Shown here: positions 31,427-42,621 of the stretch, piece after piece | Layout: the number at the start of each line of letters is the position of its first letter | How positions within the stretch are numbered: the stretch's first letter is position 1 | Assembly: GCA_039707655.1 (NCBI GenBank) | Contig: CM077666.1 | Span: 240,528,166-240,592,165 of the forward strand | From: Elymus sibiricus | Taxonomy: Eukaryota; Streptophyta; Magnoliopsida; Poales; Poaceae | Direction: 5' to 3' | DNA: 64,000 nt | Notes under the pieces: model-generated | What the model saw: only the letters and a program-made list of their open reading frames with translations | Told to the model about the DNA's origin: nothing | Database searches by the model: none | Position numbers and translations under genes: made by a program

Positions 31427-32372
31427 TGCGGAGCATCCTTCGATCATCCCCATGGATACCTCACCACCTCACCAAGCACCAAGTGGACCTATGACAAGAG
31501 CTCGTGCACGTGCCATCGAGAACGAGGTGAACTCACTCCTTTACAACTTTCATATGGATATGGATGGAACTTGGATGCTACCTCACAAAGGAACTCTATG
31601 TATCATTAGGCATGATGGAGTCGACCACCAAGAAGCTAGGGAGCCTCGTCAAGTCCAGGAAGAAGAACAGGAGCACCGCCAAGAAGACGGAGTCAAGCAA
31701 CGGGAAGAAGGACAGCTGCCCAGGCGACCCCGTGCCCACGGGCCTAATGGACCCCGTGCGCACGGGCTGCCCAGAAAGTCTCTGGATACCCCGTGCGCAC
31801 GGGCCCCAAAAGACCCCGTGCGCACGGGACCCCTCGCTGTAGCTGTTGATAGCCCGTGCGCACGGGCGTGTACCGTGCCCACGGGACCCCCATGCGCACG
31901 GGCCCCACTTACCCCATGCGCACGGGCCACCCAGCGAGGTGGCTGACTTTTGCCTGTTTTGCCCTCTCTTCGTCCCCTACTTCCCACCTACTATATATTC
32001 CGTACCTAAGACATTTGTTAGGGTTAGCAAAGTGTATTGAGACATTCATAGAGGGCTTTGCTCATCTACCACTCCTCTTGGAGATCAAGACCTCCTAGAG
32101 AGAAGATCCCCTTGTGGATTCAAGACCCCTTCTAGGGAAGGATCCCCATCATAGGATCATCAAGACCTCACCTCCTTTGGAGTGAGAAGAATCTTACCTT
32201 TGTGCTACTTTCCTTTGATTGTCTATGTATGCTTGTGGATCTATGTATGCTACTCTAGTGGATGTGTGATTTGGGTTTGTTTGAGTGATTTCTTTCTTGT
32301 GTTCTTGTGAGTTCATCCCTCTTACACTCCAAGTGTGAAAAGATCTTCCCCTAGGGTCTCTACCCTACAACA
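31424..32372 (+). repeat. El-C 3' LTR (949 bp)
   Basis: Same length as the 5' LTR; 12 substitutions and no indels by my count. Palindrome array at 31729-31926, with one unit changed to CCATGCGCACGGG relative to the 5' LTR. Confidence 0.95.
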
Positions 32373-34471
32373 CATGTGAGGGCCATGTAGAAGAAATGCG
32401 CGAAGTCTCGTCGCAAAGAGGGCGGGTGGAGGGTAAGCACTCCATGGTGGCGCACATCATCATTGCTCTCTAGAGCTCGTTTCGTCAACTCGTGTGCTTG
32501 CGAGGTTGACGAGGAAGCATGTGTACCTACACAACAAGGAGACAAACGAAACAAAGTGTGTGTGGTAAATGTACACATCATCCATCATGATGTGTATGTG
32601 CACGTGAGAGTTAGCACAAAACAAGCAATGCTCACAGAAATTTGAGGCACGGTATAAGAACATGTCATCCATCATGAAAGAATAGTTGTTATGTATGACA
32701 CGATGGGGACATAAATTGAGCATGCAAGTATATGGCACATCAATATCATAGTCATTCATGGGGAGCATATTGTGCACGCAAATATTGGGATCATGCAATG
32801 GATGGGATGGATCAAAATCTCCTAACATGTATGAGGAAACTATGGGGGTCTCCTCAATAGCAAAATTGGAAGCATTAGATGGAGAAAATCGACAACATGG
32901 CAAACAATGCATGTCCGAAGCTAGGTGGTCATGGCATGGCATATGATGGCAATGATGCAAAGGGAGCATATCAACATCATCACAAGAAAAACAAATGCCA
33001 ATAACCATGTGCTTGTCACCTATGCCATATGTGCAAATAGGTTTCATTTTAATGGCATATGCATAGTAACTACGATGAGATTGCAAATTGGAGATATTAT
33101 TGATCTCATGCATAGCATATGACAAGTCAAGCAGATTGTTAAACATGTTGTGACCGAGAGAATTCACACAAGAAACCCTATGCAACATGGCAGCACAACT
33201 AATAGACTCCACATGGCAATCATCAAACTCATCATAAATGGGTAAATCATCGCACGGGGAAATCATACTAGCATGAAGCATGTCAATAGGAGGATCGACA
33301 TCATGCAAGCAATCAATGTCCACTAGTGGGACTAGCTCATCACCTTCACCTATGTTACCTTTGTCATTCCACTCATGTGGTGTAGGTGAGGTGGTAAAGA
33401 CCAAATTGTGCTCATCTTCATCGTGATGGAACCATGTGGGGGGTGCATCACATTCCACCATGGCCATCGTCTTGTCCAAAGGAAGGACGAAGTCGTCGAG
33501 GATCGGCGCGTTATCATATATGGGACCTAGCACCAAATGAGAAGACACAATAGAGGTAGAGGTGAAGTCGTTAGAGTTCAAAATGTCCTCACATGACCTA
33601 TCAACTATCTCACTCTCTCTATGTGGTGGCTGACTCACTCCCTCAAAGTAGGCGCACTCAAAATCACATATGGTGGAGTCACTCATCTCACTCAAGTGGT
33701 GGGGGTTGTGGCTCTCCTCACATGGGAATTAGGGCAACTCGTCATATATGGGGCTAGTGGTGAACTCGCTCTCACTCTCAATATGGGTGCTCATGTCACT
33801 CAAGTCATCTCCAAACGCCGCCGTGGTCGAAGGGAAAATCCCATTCACAACCGTCTCATCACCGTCACCGTGGATGAAGGCCGAAGATGGCACATCATCA
33901 CTCGCCTCCTTGACCGAAGGGAAAATCCCATACTCGATCATCTCACTCTTGCCTCCAAAGATGAAGCATCATCCTTGCTTGCCACCTTGTCACTCGCCTC
34001 CAAAGCTTGGTCCTTGATTGGCTCCGTAGTCGTAGTCGTCGCTGCGCCGTCTTCAAAAAGAGTCGTGGTAGACTCGGCATCGTCAATGCCACAAAGAGGG
34101 ATGGCGGTGAAGTCGAACTTGGGAGCATCGTCTTGGAGGTCGTCGGGCTTGGACATCTTGGTGGTACCATCCTCATGCTCGCCGTCTTGGAGCTTGGTCG
34201 TCGCGAAGTGTGCTTGGGGTGGAGAAGCCTTGGCCTTCATAAGTTCTTGCTCCGCCTTGAGAGCACCAAAGTAGATGTCCTCGAGAGACTTGTAGTTGTC
34301 GAGGAAGATAGTCTTAGAGTTGTCATTGTTCAATCCCATCATGAAGTAGAACTTCATCCAAATGGGGTCATCCACGTCGGCTCGTGGCAAGGCTTTCTTC
34401 ATCTCCATGAAGTACTTGTCGAGGGACTTGGATCCTTGGATGGTGTTCTCCAATTGGCGAAGTAGATGTTC
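32373..34471 (-). pseudogene. El-B gag core and N-terminal half of the novel region
   Basis: Continues El-B right of El-C (first five bases are the duplicated CATGT). The acidic and Cys/His-rich region (DSTICDFECAYFEGVSQPP, PIYDNAPILDDF, SYAMHEIN) is open at 32460-33695. An in-frame stop and frameshifts at about 33729 and 33940 separate it from the gag core (QLENTIQGSKSLDKYFMEMKK, DPIWMKFYFMMGLNND). The gag N-terminus is deleted; at about 34471 the sequence jumps into the leader, and the frame runs on into leader sequence with no biological meaning. Confidence 0.7.
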
Positions 34472-34679
34472 CCAGATCTGAGCACGGGGTGAACTTGGGG
34501 TGGACCAACTCAAAAGTTTGGGGCCAAATCGAAGGGGAAAAGAAAATTTGAGACGGATTTCGTGGTGGAGAGGTGGGGAAAGCCAAGATCCACTTGCCAA
34601 ACAACGAAATCGGGGATCAAACACAACAAAATCTCACAAGAACCAACAAAATGCAAAAAAAATTGGGAGGGCTATTTTT
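34472..34679 (-). other. El-B leader, proximal remnant
   Basis: Matches El-A leader bases ~6395-6605 (CAGATCTG...GGGAGGGCTATTTTT). The leader palindromes are lost in the deletion. It is interrupted by the solo LTR and resumes at 35764. Confidence 0.7.
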
Positions 34680-35758
34680 TGATAAGGGGTGGCCCGATCT
34701 TCTCAGTGAGCTGATGGTGTCAATGATGAACTTGTTGGATAACTTGTGAGACGCTCACGAACTCTCCGGCTGTTCCCCCATTGCCAATGCGACGGATCTT
34801 CTCAGTGAGCTGATGGTGTCGATGATGAACTTGTTGGATAACTTGTGAGACGCTCACGAACTCTCCGGCTGTTCCCCCGTTGCCAATGCGACGGATCTTC
34901 AACCCTATGGATATTCGCAACACCACACACTTGCGCACGTAGCCGCCGACCAAGAAGCGGTTCTGCAATCTCCCAATTCCCAATGAAACGGCAGATAGCA
35001 CTTGACTTTCAGTAGCAAATACACCCTATCGAAATGAATTTGGTGTAGGTAAATATTCCTGATCGATGCAAAGAGGAATACGAATACAGAGGAACGCTTA
35101 AAGCAATTCAGTCTGGTATGAGTTTAATGAAAACGTGGTCTAACACTAAAAGCCATGACTTACAAGGGTATATAAAGACCCCTGGACGTCCAACCTAGTG
35201 TTGGGGTCGAAATCAACCATATCTCTAACTTTCCTAACTTAAACGAGTCTATCTGGAAAACTGGCAGAAACAACCGCCGTATTGTTTTGATGACTGCCAC
35301 TCGGTCAGCGCGAATCGCGGGCTGCGGGTATACAGTTTGGAAAGCACACGACTCAAGCTTTCCAAATTGTATTTACACGCCTTGTTTGGACCACGGACAC
35401 GGATTCTGCACATATATCAATTTCGGGCTTCCTGGCTGTCAATCCGAGTCTGACATTGAATATATTGTTTCCTACTTTTGTTCTCTTCATGTGATGATGG
35501 CGCCACTTCCTCCCACACCTCCCTCGTGCTTGCCATCATTCCTTGTGCATAGCTTCTTGCCCATGCACCCGGCACGCCATTAATTCAATCCTAGTGATAC
35601 AAAAAGTCCATGATTTAGGTAGTATAAAATTCTTTCAAATCAAAGTAACATGTTCAACTAGGAATGAATTCACCTTGTGATATTTGTCAATGAGGCTCAA
35701 TATTTCTTTCCAGCTTAAGCAAGCAGAATCATCATATTTCGTGAATATATCCTCATCA
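34680..35758 (-). mobile_element. Solo LTR with TTTTT target duplication
   Basis: TGATAAGGGGTGGCCCGATCTTC...ATATCCTCATCA, 1,079 bp, has TTTTT at 34675-34679 and 35759-35763. Removing it restores El-A's GGGCTATTTTTGGTGGGG. Its ends match those of the El-D LTR (TGATGAGG...GGGCCACCCCTTATCA) in reverse, but the interior differs, so it is a related family. It holds a 99-bp tandem duplication. No internal domain remains: the product of LTR-LTR recombination. Confidence 0.85.
34696..34893. repeat. 99-bp tandem duplication inside the solo LTR
   Basis: GATCTTCTCAGTGAGCTG recurs at 34696 and 34795; two units are nearly identical (one A/G and one A/G change seen). It lies in the transcribed end of the LTR. 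As the period is a multiple of three, one frame shows a repeated 33-residue peptide, which I do not regard as a protein. Confidence 0.9.
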
Positions 35759-35763
35759 TTTTT

Positions 35764-35864
35764 GGTGGGGATTTTCGAAATTGGGACAAAAACAAACAAA
35801 ATTCGGCTAGAAAGTGGGGGGTAGGACTCCAAATTCGTGATCAACGTGGCTCATGATAACAAGA
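35764..35864 (-). other. El-B leader end and primer-binding site
   Basis: GTGGGGATTTTCGAAATTGGG...to the primer-binding site at 35848-35860 (minus strand TGTTATCATGAGCC). It has the same inserted T as El-A, plus a G-to-T change in TGG. Confidence 0.75.
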
Positions 35865-36218
35865 TGATGTAGGGTGGAACCTTAATTGACGATCTTTCAC
35901 TAAGTGGAGGGGATCCTACGAAGAACACGAGGAAGAACACGGGGAAATCACAAGAGGAACACTCAAGAACAAGTCCAATCACACATCCACTAGACTAACA
36001 AACACATGGATCCACAAGGTACATGAACAATCAAAGGGAAAGATACAAGGTAGAGTTCATAGCAAATCCTATGAAGGAGATGAGGTCTTGAATCCACTAG
36101 GGGATCTTCTCACATGCTCACATGGAGGTCTTGATCTCCATGGGAGAGGTCACTCTCTCTCTCTCTCTCAAGAGGAGTAGTGGTAGGAGCTAGGCTCAAC
36201 TAGATGAGACAACACTTT
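35865..36218 (-). repeat. El-B 5' LTR, first 354 bp
   Basis: TGATGTAGGGTGGAACC...AGACAACACTTT, cut by El-C2 at 36219. The last five bases (ACTTT) should recur at El-C2's far end, followed by the rest of this LTR. Confidence 0.85.
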
Positions 36219-36648
36219 TGTTGTAGGGTAGAGACCCTAGGTGGAGATCTTTTCACACTTGGAGTGTAAGAGGGAGAGAAATCACTCAAACAAACCCAAA
36301 TCACACATCCACTAGAGTAGCATACATAGATCCACAAGCATACATAAACAATCAAAGGAAAATAGCACAAAGATAAGGTTCTTCTCACTCCAAAGGAGGT
36401 GAGGTCTTGATCATCCTATGATGGGGATTCTTCCCTAGAAGGGGTCTTGAATCCACAAGGGGATCTTCTCTCTAGGAGGTCTACATCTCCAAGAGGAGTG
36501 GTAGATGAGCAAAGCCCTCTATGAATATCTCAATACACTTTGCTAACCCTAACAAATGTCTCAGGTACGGAATACATAGTAGGTGGGAGGTAGGGGACGA
36601 AGAGAGGGCAAAACAGGCAAAAGACAGCCACCTCGCTGGATGGCCCGT
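36219..36648 (-). repeat. El-C2 3' LTR, first segment
   Basis: TGTTGTAGGGTAGAGACCC is the RC of the El-C LTR end, so El-C2 is an El-C family member on the minus strand. It is interrupted within a palindrome unit by El-E; it resumes at 58334. Confidence 0.9.
36644..36648. other. Target duplication CCCGT, left copy (El-E)
   Basis: CCCGT at 36644-36648 and 58329-58333 bounds the whole three-LTR El-E array. It is a half-site of El-C2's CCCGTGCGCACGGG palindrome. Confidence 0.95.
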
Positions 36649-37588
36649 TGATGTAGGGTGGAACCCTAGATGACGATCATTTCACACTTTAGGAGGGGGG
36701 AAAGGAGCAAATCCAAGAAGAACACAAGAGGAACACTCAAATGACACAATCCAAATCACACATGCACTAGATCCACATACACATAGTAGAGATACAAGAC
36801 TCAAAGTCAACACAAGAGGATACACGGTAGCTAGTTCATCCCAATCCGTAGAGGAGCTGAGGTCTTGAATCCGGAGCGGATCTTCTCACATGGGTCTCAT
36901 GGAGGTCTTGATCTCCATGGGAGAGGTATGGATGAGCAAAGCTCTATCTCAAAGAGCTATCTACTTTGCTAACCCTAATTCGGAGCTAGGAGACGAGTAT
37001 TTATAGTCCAAGGGGTAAGTGGAGGGATACATGGGTCGTTGCCCTTTCACAGCGCGCAGGCTGACCGGTTGTACCGGACTTGCGGGCGGTTGTACCGCTG
37101 GGAGCTCAGGCACCGGTTCCTGGAGGTGTTCGCTGAAGGGAGGACCGGTTGTACCGCTTGGGGGACCGGTTGTACCGGGCTGGCTGGCGCTGGGGGAATA
37201 ACCGGGCTGGTACCGGCCTTGCTCCGCTCGAATACAGAAGGTTGACCGGTACTTGGGCGGTAGTGGAGCGGTTAAACCGGTGGACCGGTTGTTGACCGGT
37301 AGTGGAGCGGTTGTACCGGTGTTCCTGGGCTGGGCACAGTCATTTCCAAGTCCTTGGTGTCCATCTTCCTCCATTCCTTCTCCTTGGCCGATTCCTTTGT
37401 ACCTAAGTATGCAAAGTGTCTCCGTTTGAGGTAGTAGCCATGTCTCACTCGAGTCGAATGGAAGTTCACTAAGGAGAGATGTCACCTCGGTTTCGAGAGC
37501 TCTTGCACGCGCTCGTGTCATCGGTCCTCTTGGTACTTGGGGAGACATAGGTGTGTCCATGGGGATGACCGTAGGATGCTCCGCATCA
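36649..37588 (-). repeat. El-E LTR1 (940 bp)
   Basis: TGATGTAGGGTGG...GGATGCTCCGCATCA. The minus-strand frame 37560-36961 (199 codons, [20 protein letters not shown]...) stays open through the palindrome array (37063-37320) and past the TATA box (GACTATAAATAC, about 37003-37014). It is the most divergent of the three LTRs: about 13-16 differences from LTR2 and LTR3. Confidence 0.93.
37063..37320. promoter_or_regulatory. U3 palindrome array, spacer TTGTA (El-E LTR1)
   Basis: About nine units of CCGGTTGTACCGG and shortened versions (GCGGTTGTACCGC, CCGGTTGTTGACCGG). The same array is at 44429-44685 (LTR2) and 57803-58060 (LTR3). Confidence 0.7.
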
Positions 37589-37602
37589 TCTCCCCCCCTT
37601 GG
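37589..37602 (-). other. El-E unit 1 polypurine tract
   Basis: The minus strand reads CCAAGGGGGGGAGA; seven G. This length takes the polyprotein out of the LTR reading frame. Confidence 0.85.
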
Positions 37603-39618
37603 GAAAGATCCGTCCTCGGATCGGAATTCTCATCACCATGGAAGGGAGATAAATCCTTGACGTTGAAGATGTCGCTCACGTTGTACTTGTCACGAGGGAT
37701 GTCGATCTTGTATGCATTGTCGTTGTAGCGTGCTAGCACCTTGAATGGTCCATCGGCTCGAGGTAGTAGCTTGGACTTGCGCTCGTTGGGGAAGCGGTCT
37801 TTGCGAAGGTGTAGCCATACAAGATCACCGGGGTTGAACACCATGGGGTGCTTGTTGATGTTGACCTTAGTCGCGAGGCGGTGTACTTGGCGCTCGATCG
37901 TGTGCCTTGTATCTTCATGCATCTTCTTGAGGAAACTTGCGCGTGCACTCGCGTCCATATCGGTTCGCTCTTGTAGCGGTAGTGGTAAGATGTCCAATGG
38001 GGACAAAGGGTTGAAACCGTAGACGACCTCGAAGGGGGACTTGCCGGTAGTAGAGTGTCCTGCTCGATTGTAGGCAAACTCGGCGATGGGTAAACATTCC
38101 TCCCACTCCCTTATGTTCTTCTTGATCAACACGCGGAGAAGTGTGGAAAGAGTCCGGTTCGTGACCTCCGTTTGGCCGTCGGTCTGAGGGTGATATGCCG
38201 ATGAGAATAGGAGCTTGATTCCGAGCTTGGCGCATAGTGTCTTCCAAAAGTAGCTAAGGAACTTGACGTCTCGGTCCGACACGATCGTCTTTGGCACTCC
38301 ATGCAAACGCAAGATTTCCCTACAAAAGAGATTTGCAACATGTGAAGCATCGTCTATCTTGTTGCAAGGAATGAAATGTGCCATCTTAGATAAACGGTCC
38401 ACAACAACAAATACAGAATCTTTGCCGTTTTGAGTTTGAGGCAAACCAAGCACGAAATCCATGCTAATATCTTCCCATGGGTGATATGGAATAGGAAGTG
38501 GCATATATAAACCATGAGATTGAGCTTTGGACTTAGCTTTGCGGCATGTAGAGCACCGGTTGGTGTAGCGTGAGACGTCTCGAAACATCTTGGGCCAAAA
38601 GTAGTTCTTGGAGAGCGTAGCGAATGTCTTGTCACGTCCAAAATGTCCCATGAGTCCTCCACCATGAGCTTCTTGCAAAAGTAGCAAACGAAGAGAAGAC
38701 TCGGGAATACAAAGTTTGTTAGCTCGCATAAGATAACCATCGTTCAGGTAATATTGCTCCCAAGTTTTATGAGGTAAACATTTGGCATAAGGAGTTGCAA
38801 ATGACGAATCATGCTCATACAAGTCTTTAATGTGCTCAAAGCCAATAACATTCAACTCAAGTTTGGTAACCAACATGCACTTGCGGGAAAGAGCGTCCGC
38901 CACAACATTTTCCTTACCTTTGATATACTTGATAACATAAGGAAATGACTCAATGAACTCACTCCATTTAGCATGATGCTTATTCAATTTTGTTCGGCCC
39001 TTAAGGTACTTAAGCGTTTCATGATCCGTATGGATGACAAATTCACGTGGACAGAGATAATGTTCCCACACATGCAAGACTCTTACTAAAGCATATAACT
39101 CTTTGTCATAGATGGGGTAGTTAAGTTGCGTGCCGGAGAGCTTCTCACTAAAATATGCAATGGGGCGCTTCTCTTGCATTAACACACCACCAATGCCATT
39201 ACCACTAGCGTCACAATGCACTTCAAAAGTTTTATCAAAGTTGGGTAATGCAAGCAATGGAGCATGTGTAAGCAAGGTTTTAAGCTCATTAAATGTGGCA
39301 TCTTGAGATGGACCCCAAACAAATGGTGCATTCTTCTTACTCAATGCGTGCAATGGTGATGCAATAGTGCTAAAATCCTTCACAAAGCGTCGATACAATC
39401 CGGCTAAGCCAAGAAAACTACGCACTTGAAGCAAATTGGTTGGTTGGCCAATTCTTAATATCATCAATTTTAGTTTCATCAACATGAACTCCCTTAGATG
39501 AGACAACAAAACCCAAGAAGACAAGCTTATCAACACCAAAAGTGCATTTTGCCATGTTAGCATAAAGTCGCTCGTCTCTAAGAATTTGCAATACTTCACT
39601 AAGGTGTTTGACATGATC
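37603..39618 (-). pseudogene. El-E unit 1: RT C-terminus, RNase H and integrase
   Basis: From about 39440 downwards the correct frame is open: [10 protein letters not shown], RNase H with [16 protein letters not shown] and [11 protein letters not shown], and the integrase zinc region (GHFGRDKT...CSTCRKAK). DDE residues lie in [18 protein letters not shown] and [10 protein letters not shown], and GPY/F-like [12 protein letters not shown] follows. The integrase looks intact, ending in a frameshifted tail because of the seven-G tract. Between 39618 and 39445 the RT frame is shifted; a two-base deletion near 39445 (compare GGTTGTGGCC in unit 2) brings it back. The upstream border is the shared TAA (39619-39621). 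Confidence 0.85.
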
Positions 39619-41845
39619 TTAGAGAGTTCCACTAAACACAAGGATGTCATCATAGTAAACCACAACACAAATGCCAATTAATTTGCGAAGAACATAGTGC
39701 ATCACACGCATAAAAGTGCTAGGTGCTTGGGATAAACCCATAGGCATGACTAACCATTCATACAAGCCAAATTTGGTTTTGAAAGCGGTTTTCCATTCAT
39801 CAGCTTCTTGCATTCGAATTTGATAATAGCCACTTTTAAGATCAATTTTTGAGAAAATTGTGGCTCCGTTCATCAAGCATGTCATCTAGGCGTGGAATGG
39901 GATGGCGATATCTAACGGTGATAGCATTGATAGGACGGCAATCGGAACACATGCGATAGGAACCATCTTTCTTAGGCACGAGAATGACCGGAACGGCACA
40001 AGGGCTCAAGCTTTCGCGTACATACCCATTCTCCATGAGATATTGCACTTGCCTTTGGATTTCTTTTGTTTCTTCGGGGTTGACGCGGTATGGTGCCTTG
40101 TTCGGTAGTGATGCGCCGGGGATGAGGTCGATGCGGTGTTCGATTCCGCGAAGTGGAGGAAGTCCGGGAGGTAGCTCATCGGGAAACACGTCCGTGAATT
40201 CCTGCAATAAATGAGACAATACCAAAGGAAGATGTTCTGAAGTATTAGTCCGCACCACTTCATCTTTGCACACAAGCACAAAGTGAAGAACACTTGATGG
40301 GCTCTCACTCACATCCCTCAAATCTCTTTTGGTAGCTAGGAGGACTAGATCTCTTTTGTCGCTCATCGTGGAGTCACTCATGTTTGGCTTGTGGCGCTCA
40401 CTCTCTTTTTGGTGGTTCACTCGCTCACTTTTCTCTCCACGATGGGTAGATGCTTGCTTGTCCGCGATGACTTGACTTGGTGTCGTAGGTCGAAGAATGA
40501 ATTCCTTGCCCTTCATCTTAAAGCTATAGTGATTGGTCCGTCCGTTGTGGGTGACACCGCGATCGAATTGCCAAGGTCTTCCAAGGAGTATATGGCACAC
40601 GGACATAGGAACCACATCACACTCCAATGTATCTTCGTACACGCCAATCTTGAAGGAGACGTGAACGGTGTGCTCCACTTGAATGGTGCCGGAGTCGCTT
40701 AGCCATTGGACCTTGTAGGGGCGAGGGTGCTTCTTTTTGACCAATTGTAGCTTGGAACATAATTCTTCACTTGCCAAGTTGGGGCAACTTCCGCCGTCGA
40801 TGATGACCTTGACGGAACGTCCTTGAATTCCCGGTTTGGTATGGAAGATGTGGCAACGCTGGTCTTCATCTTGATGTTGTTGAAGTGTCAAGACCTTGGA
40901 GACAACAAGAGCGGGACTCGAATCATTGTCGCAAAACACTTGATCATCTTCTTCTTCATTCACTTGGCGGTGCATGGCCACTTGCTCGATGGCTGCCATT
41001 TCATCTTCGCTCATAGAATCGTAGGTGCCGTCGGTGTTCATGATCATCGTGCGTCTTGTTGGGCACTCGAAGGACTTGTGGCCTCGTCCTTTGCACGTAA
41101 AGCACTTGATGTCACTTGTTTTGTCGGTGGTATCCGAAGGAGTTGTTGATGACGAAGCTCTTGGCTTGGAGTTGCTTGTAGTAGGAGGAAGACGACTCGA
41201 AGATGTCGTTTGTTGCTTGGGCCTTGACGTGTCACCGGTACTTGGTGTAGCTCGAGCCGTGGAAGGAGTTGTGGAAGTCGTTGAAGCTTGAGTGTATGAA
41301 CCGTAGGTCTTGGAAGAGTACTTGGAGTACTTGTAGTCTTCTTGTACTTGTCGCTCCGCTTTGGTTGCTTGGTGCACTAGCTCGAGGAGGTTGGAGTACG
41401 GTTGGAAGTCCGCAATTTTCTTGATTGGATAGTTGAGGCCATTCAAGAAACGCGCCATTGTTTGTTCATCATCTTCCTTGACGTTGGCTCGTATCATTGC
41501 AATTTCCATCTCTTGGTAGTACGCTTCAACCGACTTGGTGCCTTGCTTGAGGAGTTGTAGTTTCTTGAAGAGGTCGCGGCTATAGTGTGTGGGCACAAAA
41601 CGAGCTCGCATGACATCCTTCATTTGATCCAAAGTTGTGATGGGTGGTTCGCCTCTCTCTTGGCGCCGTTCGATCACTTGCTCCCACCAAATGAGAACAT
41701 AATCTTGGAACTCAAGAGATGCCATGGCAATCTTCTTTGCCTCGTCGTAGTTATGAAGACGGGATATCTTGTCGACCTTCAACGCCCATGAAAGGTATTC
41801 TTCGGGATCATTTCCACCGGAGAATTTAGGCATGGTGAACTTGAG
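39619..41845 (-). pseudogene. El-E unit 1: gag core, protease-like region and RT
   Basis: Open in one frame from ~41845 to ~39868: gag core (PEEYLSWALKVDKI, DYVLIWWEQV, RARFVPTHY), CCHC knuckle (CFTCKGRGHKSFEC, about 41063-41104), protease-like VKVIIDGGSCPNLAS, and RT start ([17 protein letters not shown]). A five-base deletion near 39868 (CTCCGTTC against CTCCACTAAGTTC) shifts the frame before FSKIDL. The rest of RT (39885-39619) includes motif [14 protein letters not shown] and [11 protein letters not shown], and ends at TAA right after the DD motif. Confidence 0.85.
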
Positions 41846-42621
41846 TTGCCGTAGCGCTCCTCATTGCGTTGGTGGCGGTTGCGATGACGCTCGAGCCGTG
41901 GAGGTTGATCTTCTAGCTCATCTTCGTCGTGTTCATCTTGATTGACTTGACGTGGCGGCCTTGGGATTCGTGCACGGTTCCGCATCTCTTGGCGCTCCTC
42001 AAGTCGTGCGGCTTCTTCTTGTTCGCGCACGCGGCGGTTGCGTTCGGCGGCGTTGCGAGTTGATTCGCGTAGGGCCCGTTGAGCTTCAAGCGCTTGCTCC
42101 TCACGACGTTGTCGTTCTTGGTGTAGGGCGTCGTCGTCTTGGTGCACTTGACGTTGGCGTTGTGGAACTTGATCTTGGTTCCCGTTGGCTTGTGCTTGTC
42201 GTTGTTGTCGTTCGCGCTCTCGAATGCGGTCTTGCAAACCATTGCCATGGAATGGGTTTCTTGAAGCTTGCCGGTCGTCATGTGCTTGAGGACTATGAGA
42301 GTGTGCTCGTGGAAGACTTGCATCCGAAGAAGTGTCCGAAGAGTGTCGGCTCGAATGGCGCCGTCTTGATCTTGATGACGACGAAGTGGAAGAATCACGG
42401 TTGAGCATCATGGTCCGGAACTCGTCCATTTGCGAAGATAGCTTGTCATCAAGGGTTTGTCGAAAGTCGGGGGCGAGTTGTTCGATGCGTTCGCCCAATG
42501 CTTCGCTCTCTTGATGTAATGCTCGTTGGACGCCAAAGAGGTGAGCCTTGGTGACGTAGTCGTTCGGTGCTTCTTCTTGCTCATCGAAGAGGGGGTTGAT
42601 AGAAGTGCTCGGCCTATCCAT
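41846..42621 (-). pseudogene. El-E unit 1: gag N-terminal half
   Basis: Starts at MDRPSTSINPLF (ATG 42621-42619). It carries a coiled-coil segment (HQESEALGERIEQL), Ser/Arg-rich linker and a long charged helix (RNRRVREQEEAARLEERQE). One base is missing near 41846 (TTGAGTTGCC against TTGAGCTTGCC in unit 2), so the frame leaves the gag core after EERYG. Confidence 0.85.

Larger units (their letters stand above)
24005..32372 (+). mobile_element. El-C: complete Ty3/gypsy element (8,368 bp)
   Basis: Two 949-bp LTRs, primer-binding site, leader, gag-protease-RT-RNase H-integrase order, and polypurine tract are all present, with a 5-bp target duplication. The LTRs differ at 12 of 949 sites by my count (1.3%). 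At the rate of 1.3e-8 per site per year often used for grass LTRs, that is about half a million years. The polyprotein is dead: six nonsense codons, a frameshift near 30215 and a lost RT aspartate. Confidence 0.95.
21330..36218 (-). mobile_element. El-B: second non-autonomous element of the El-A type, interrupted
   Basis: Segments are the 3' LTR 21330-22312, internal 22313-24004 and 32378-34679, leader 35764-35864, and the start of the 5' LTR 35865-36218. It is interrupted by El-C, by a solo LTR and by El-C2. The internal region matches El-A's long frame but is split by several frameshifts. A deletion joins gag directly to the end of the leader near 34471, removing about 2.2 kb present in El-A (about 4171-6395), including leader palindromes and the gag N-terminus. 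Confidence 0.85.

Noticed and set aside
34720..35001. Small protein with a repeated 33-residue unit
   Set aside because: It is produced by the 99-bp tandem duplication in a solo LTR; a period divisible by three keeps it open by chance.
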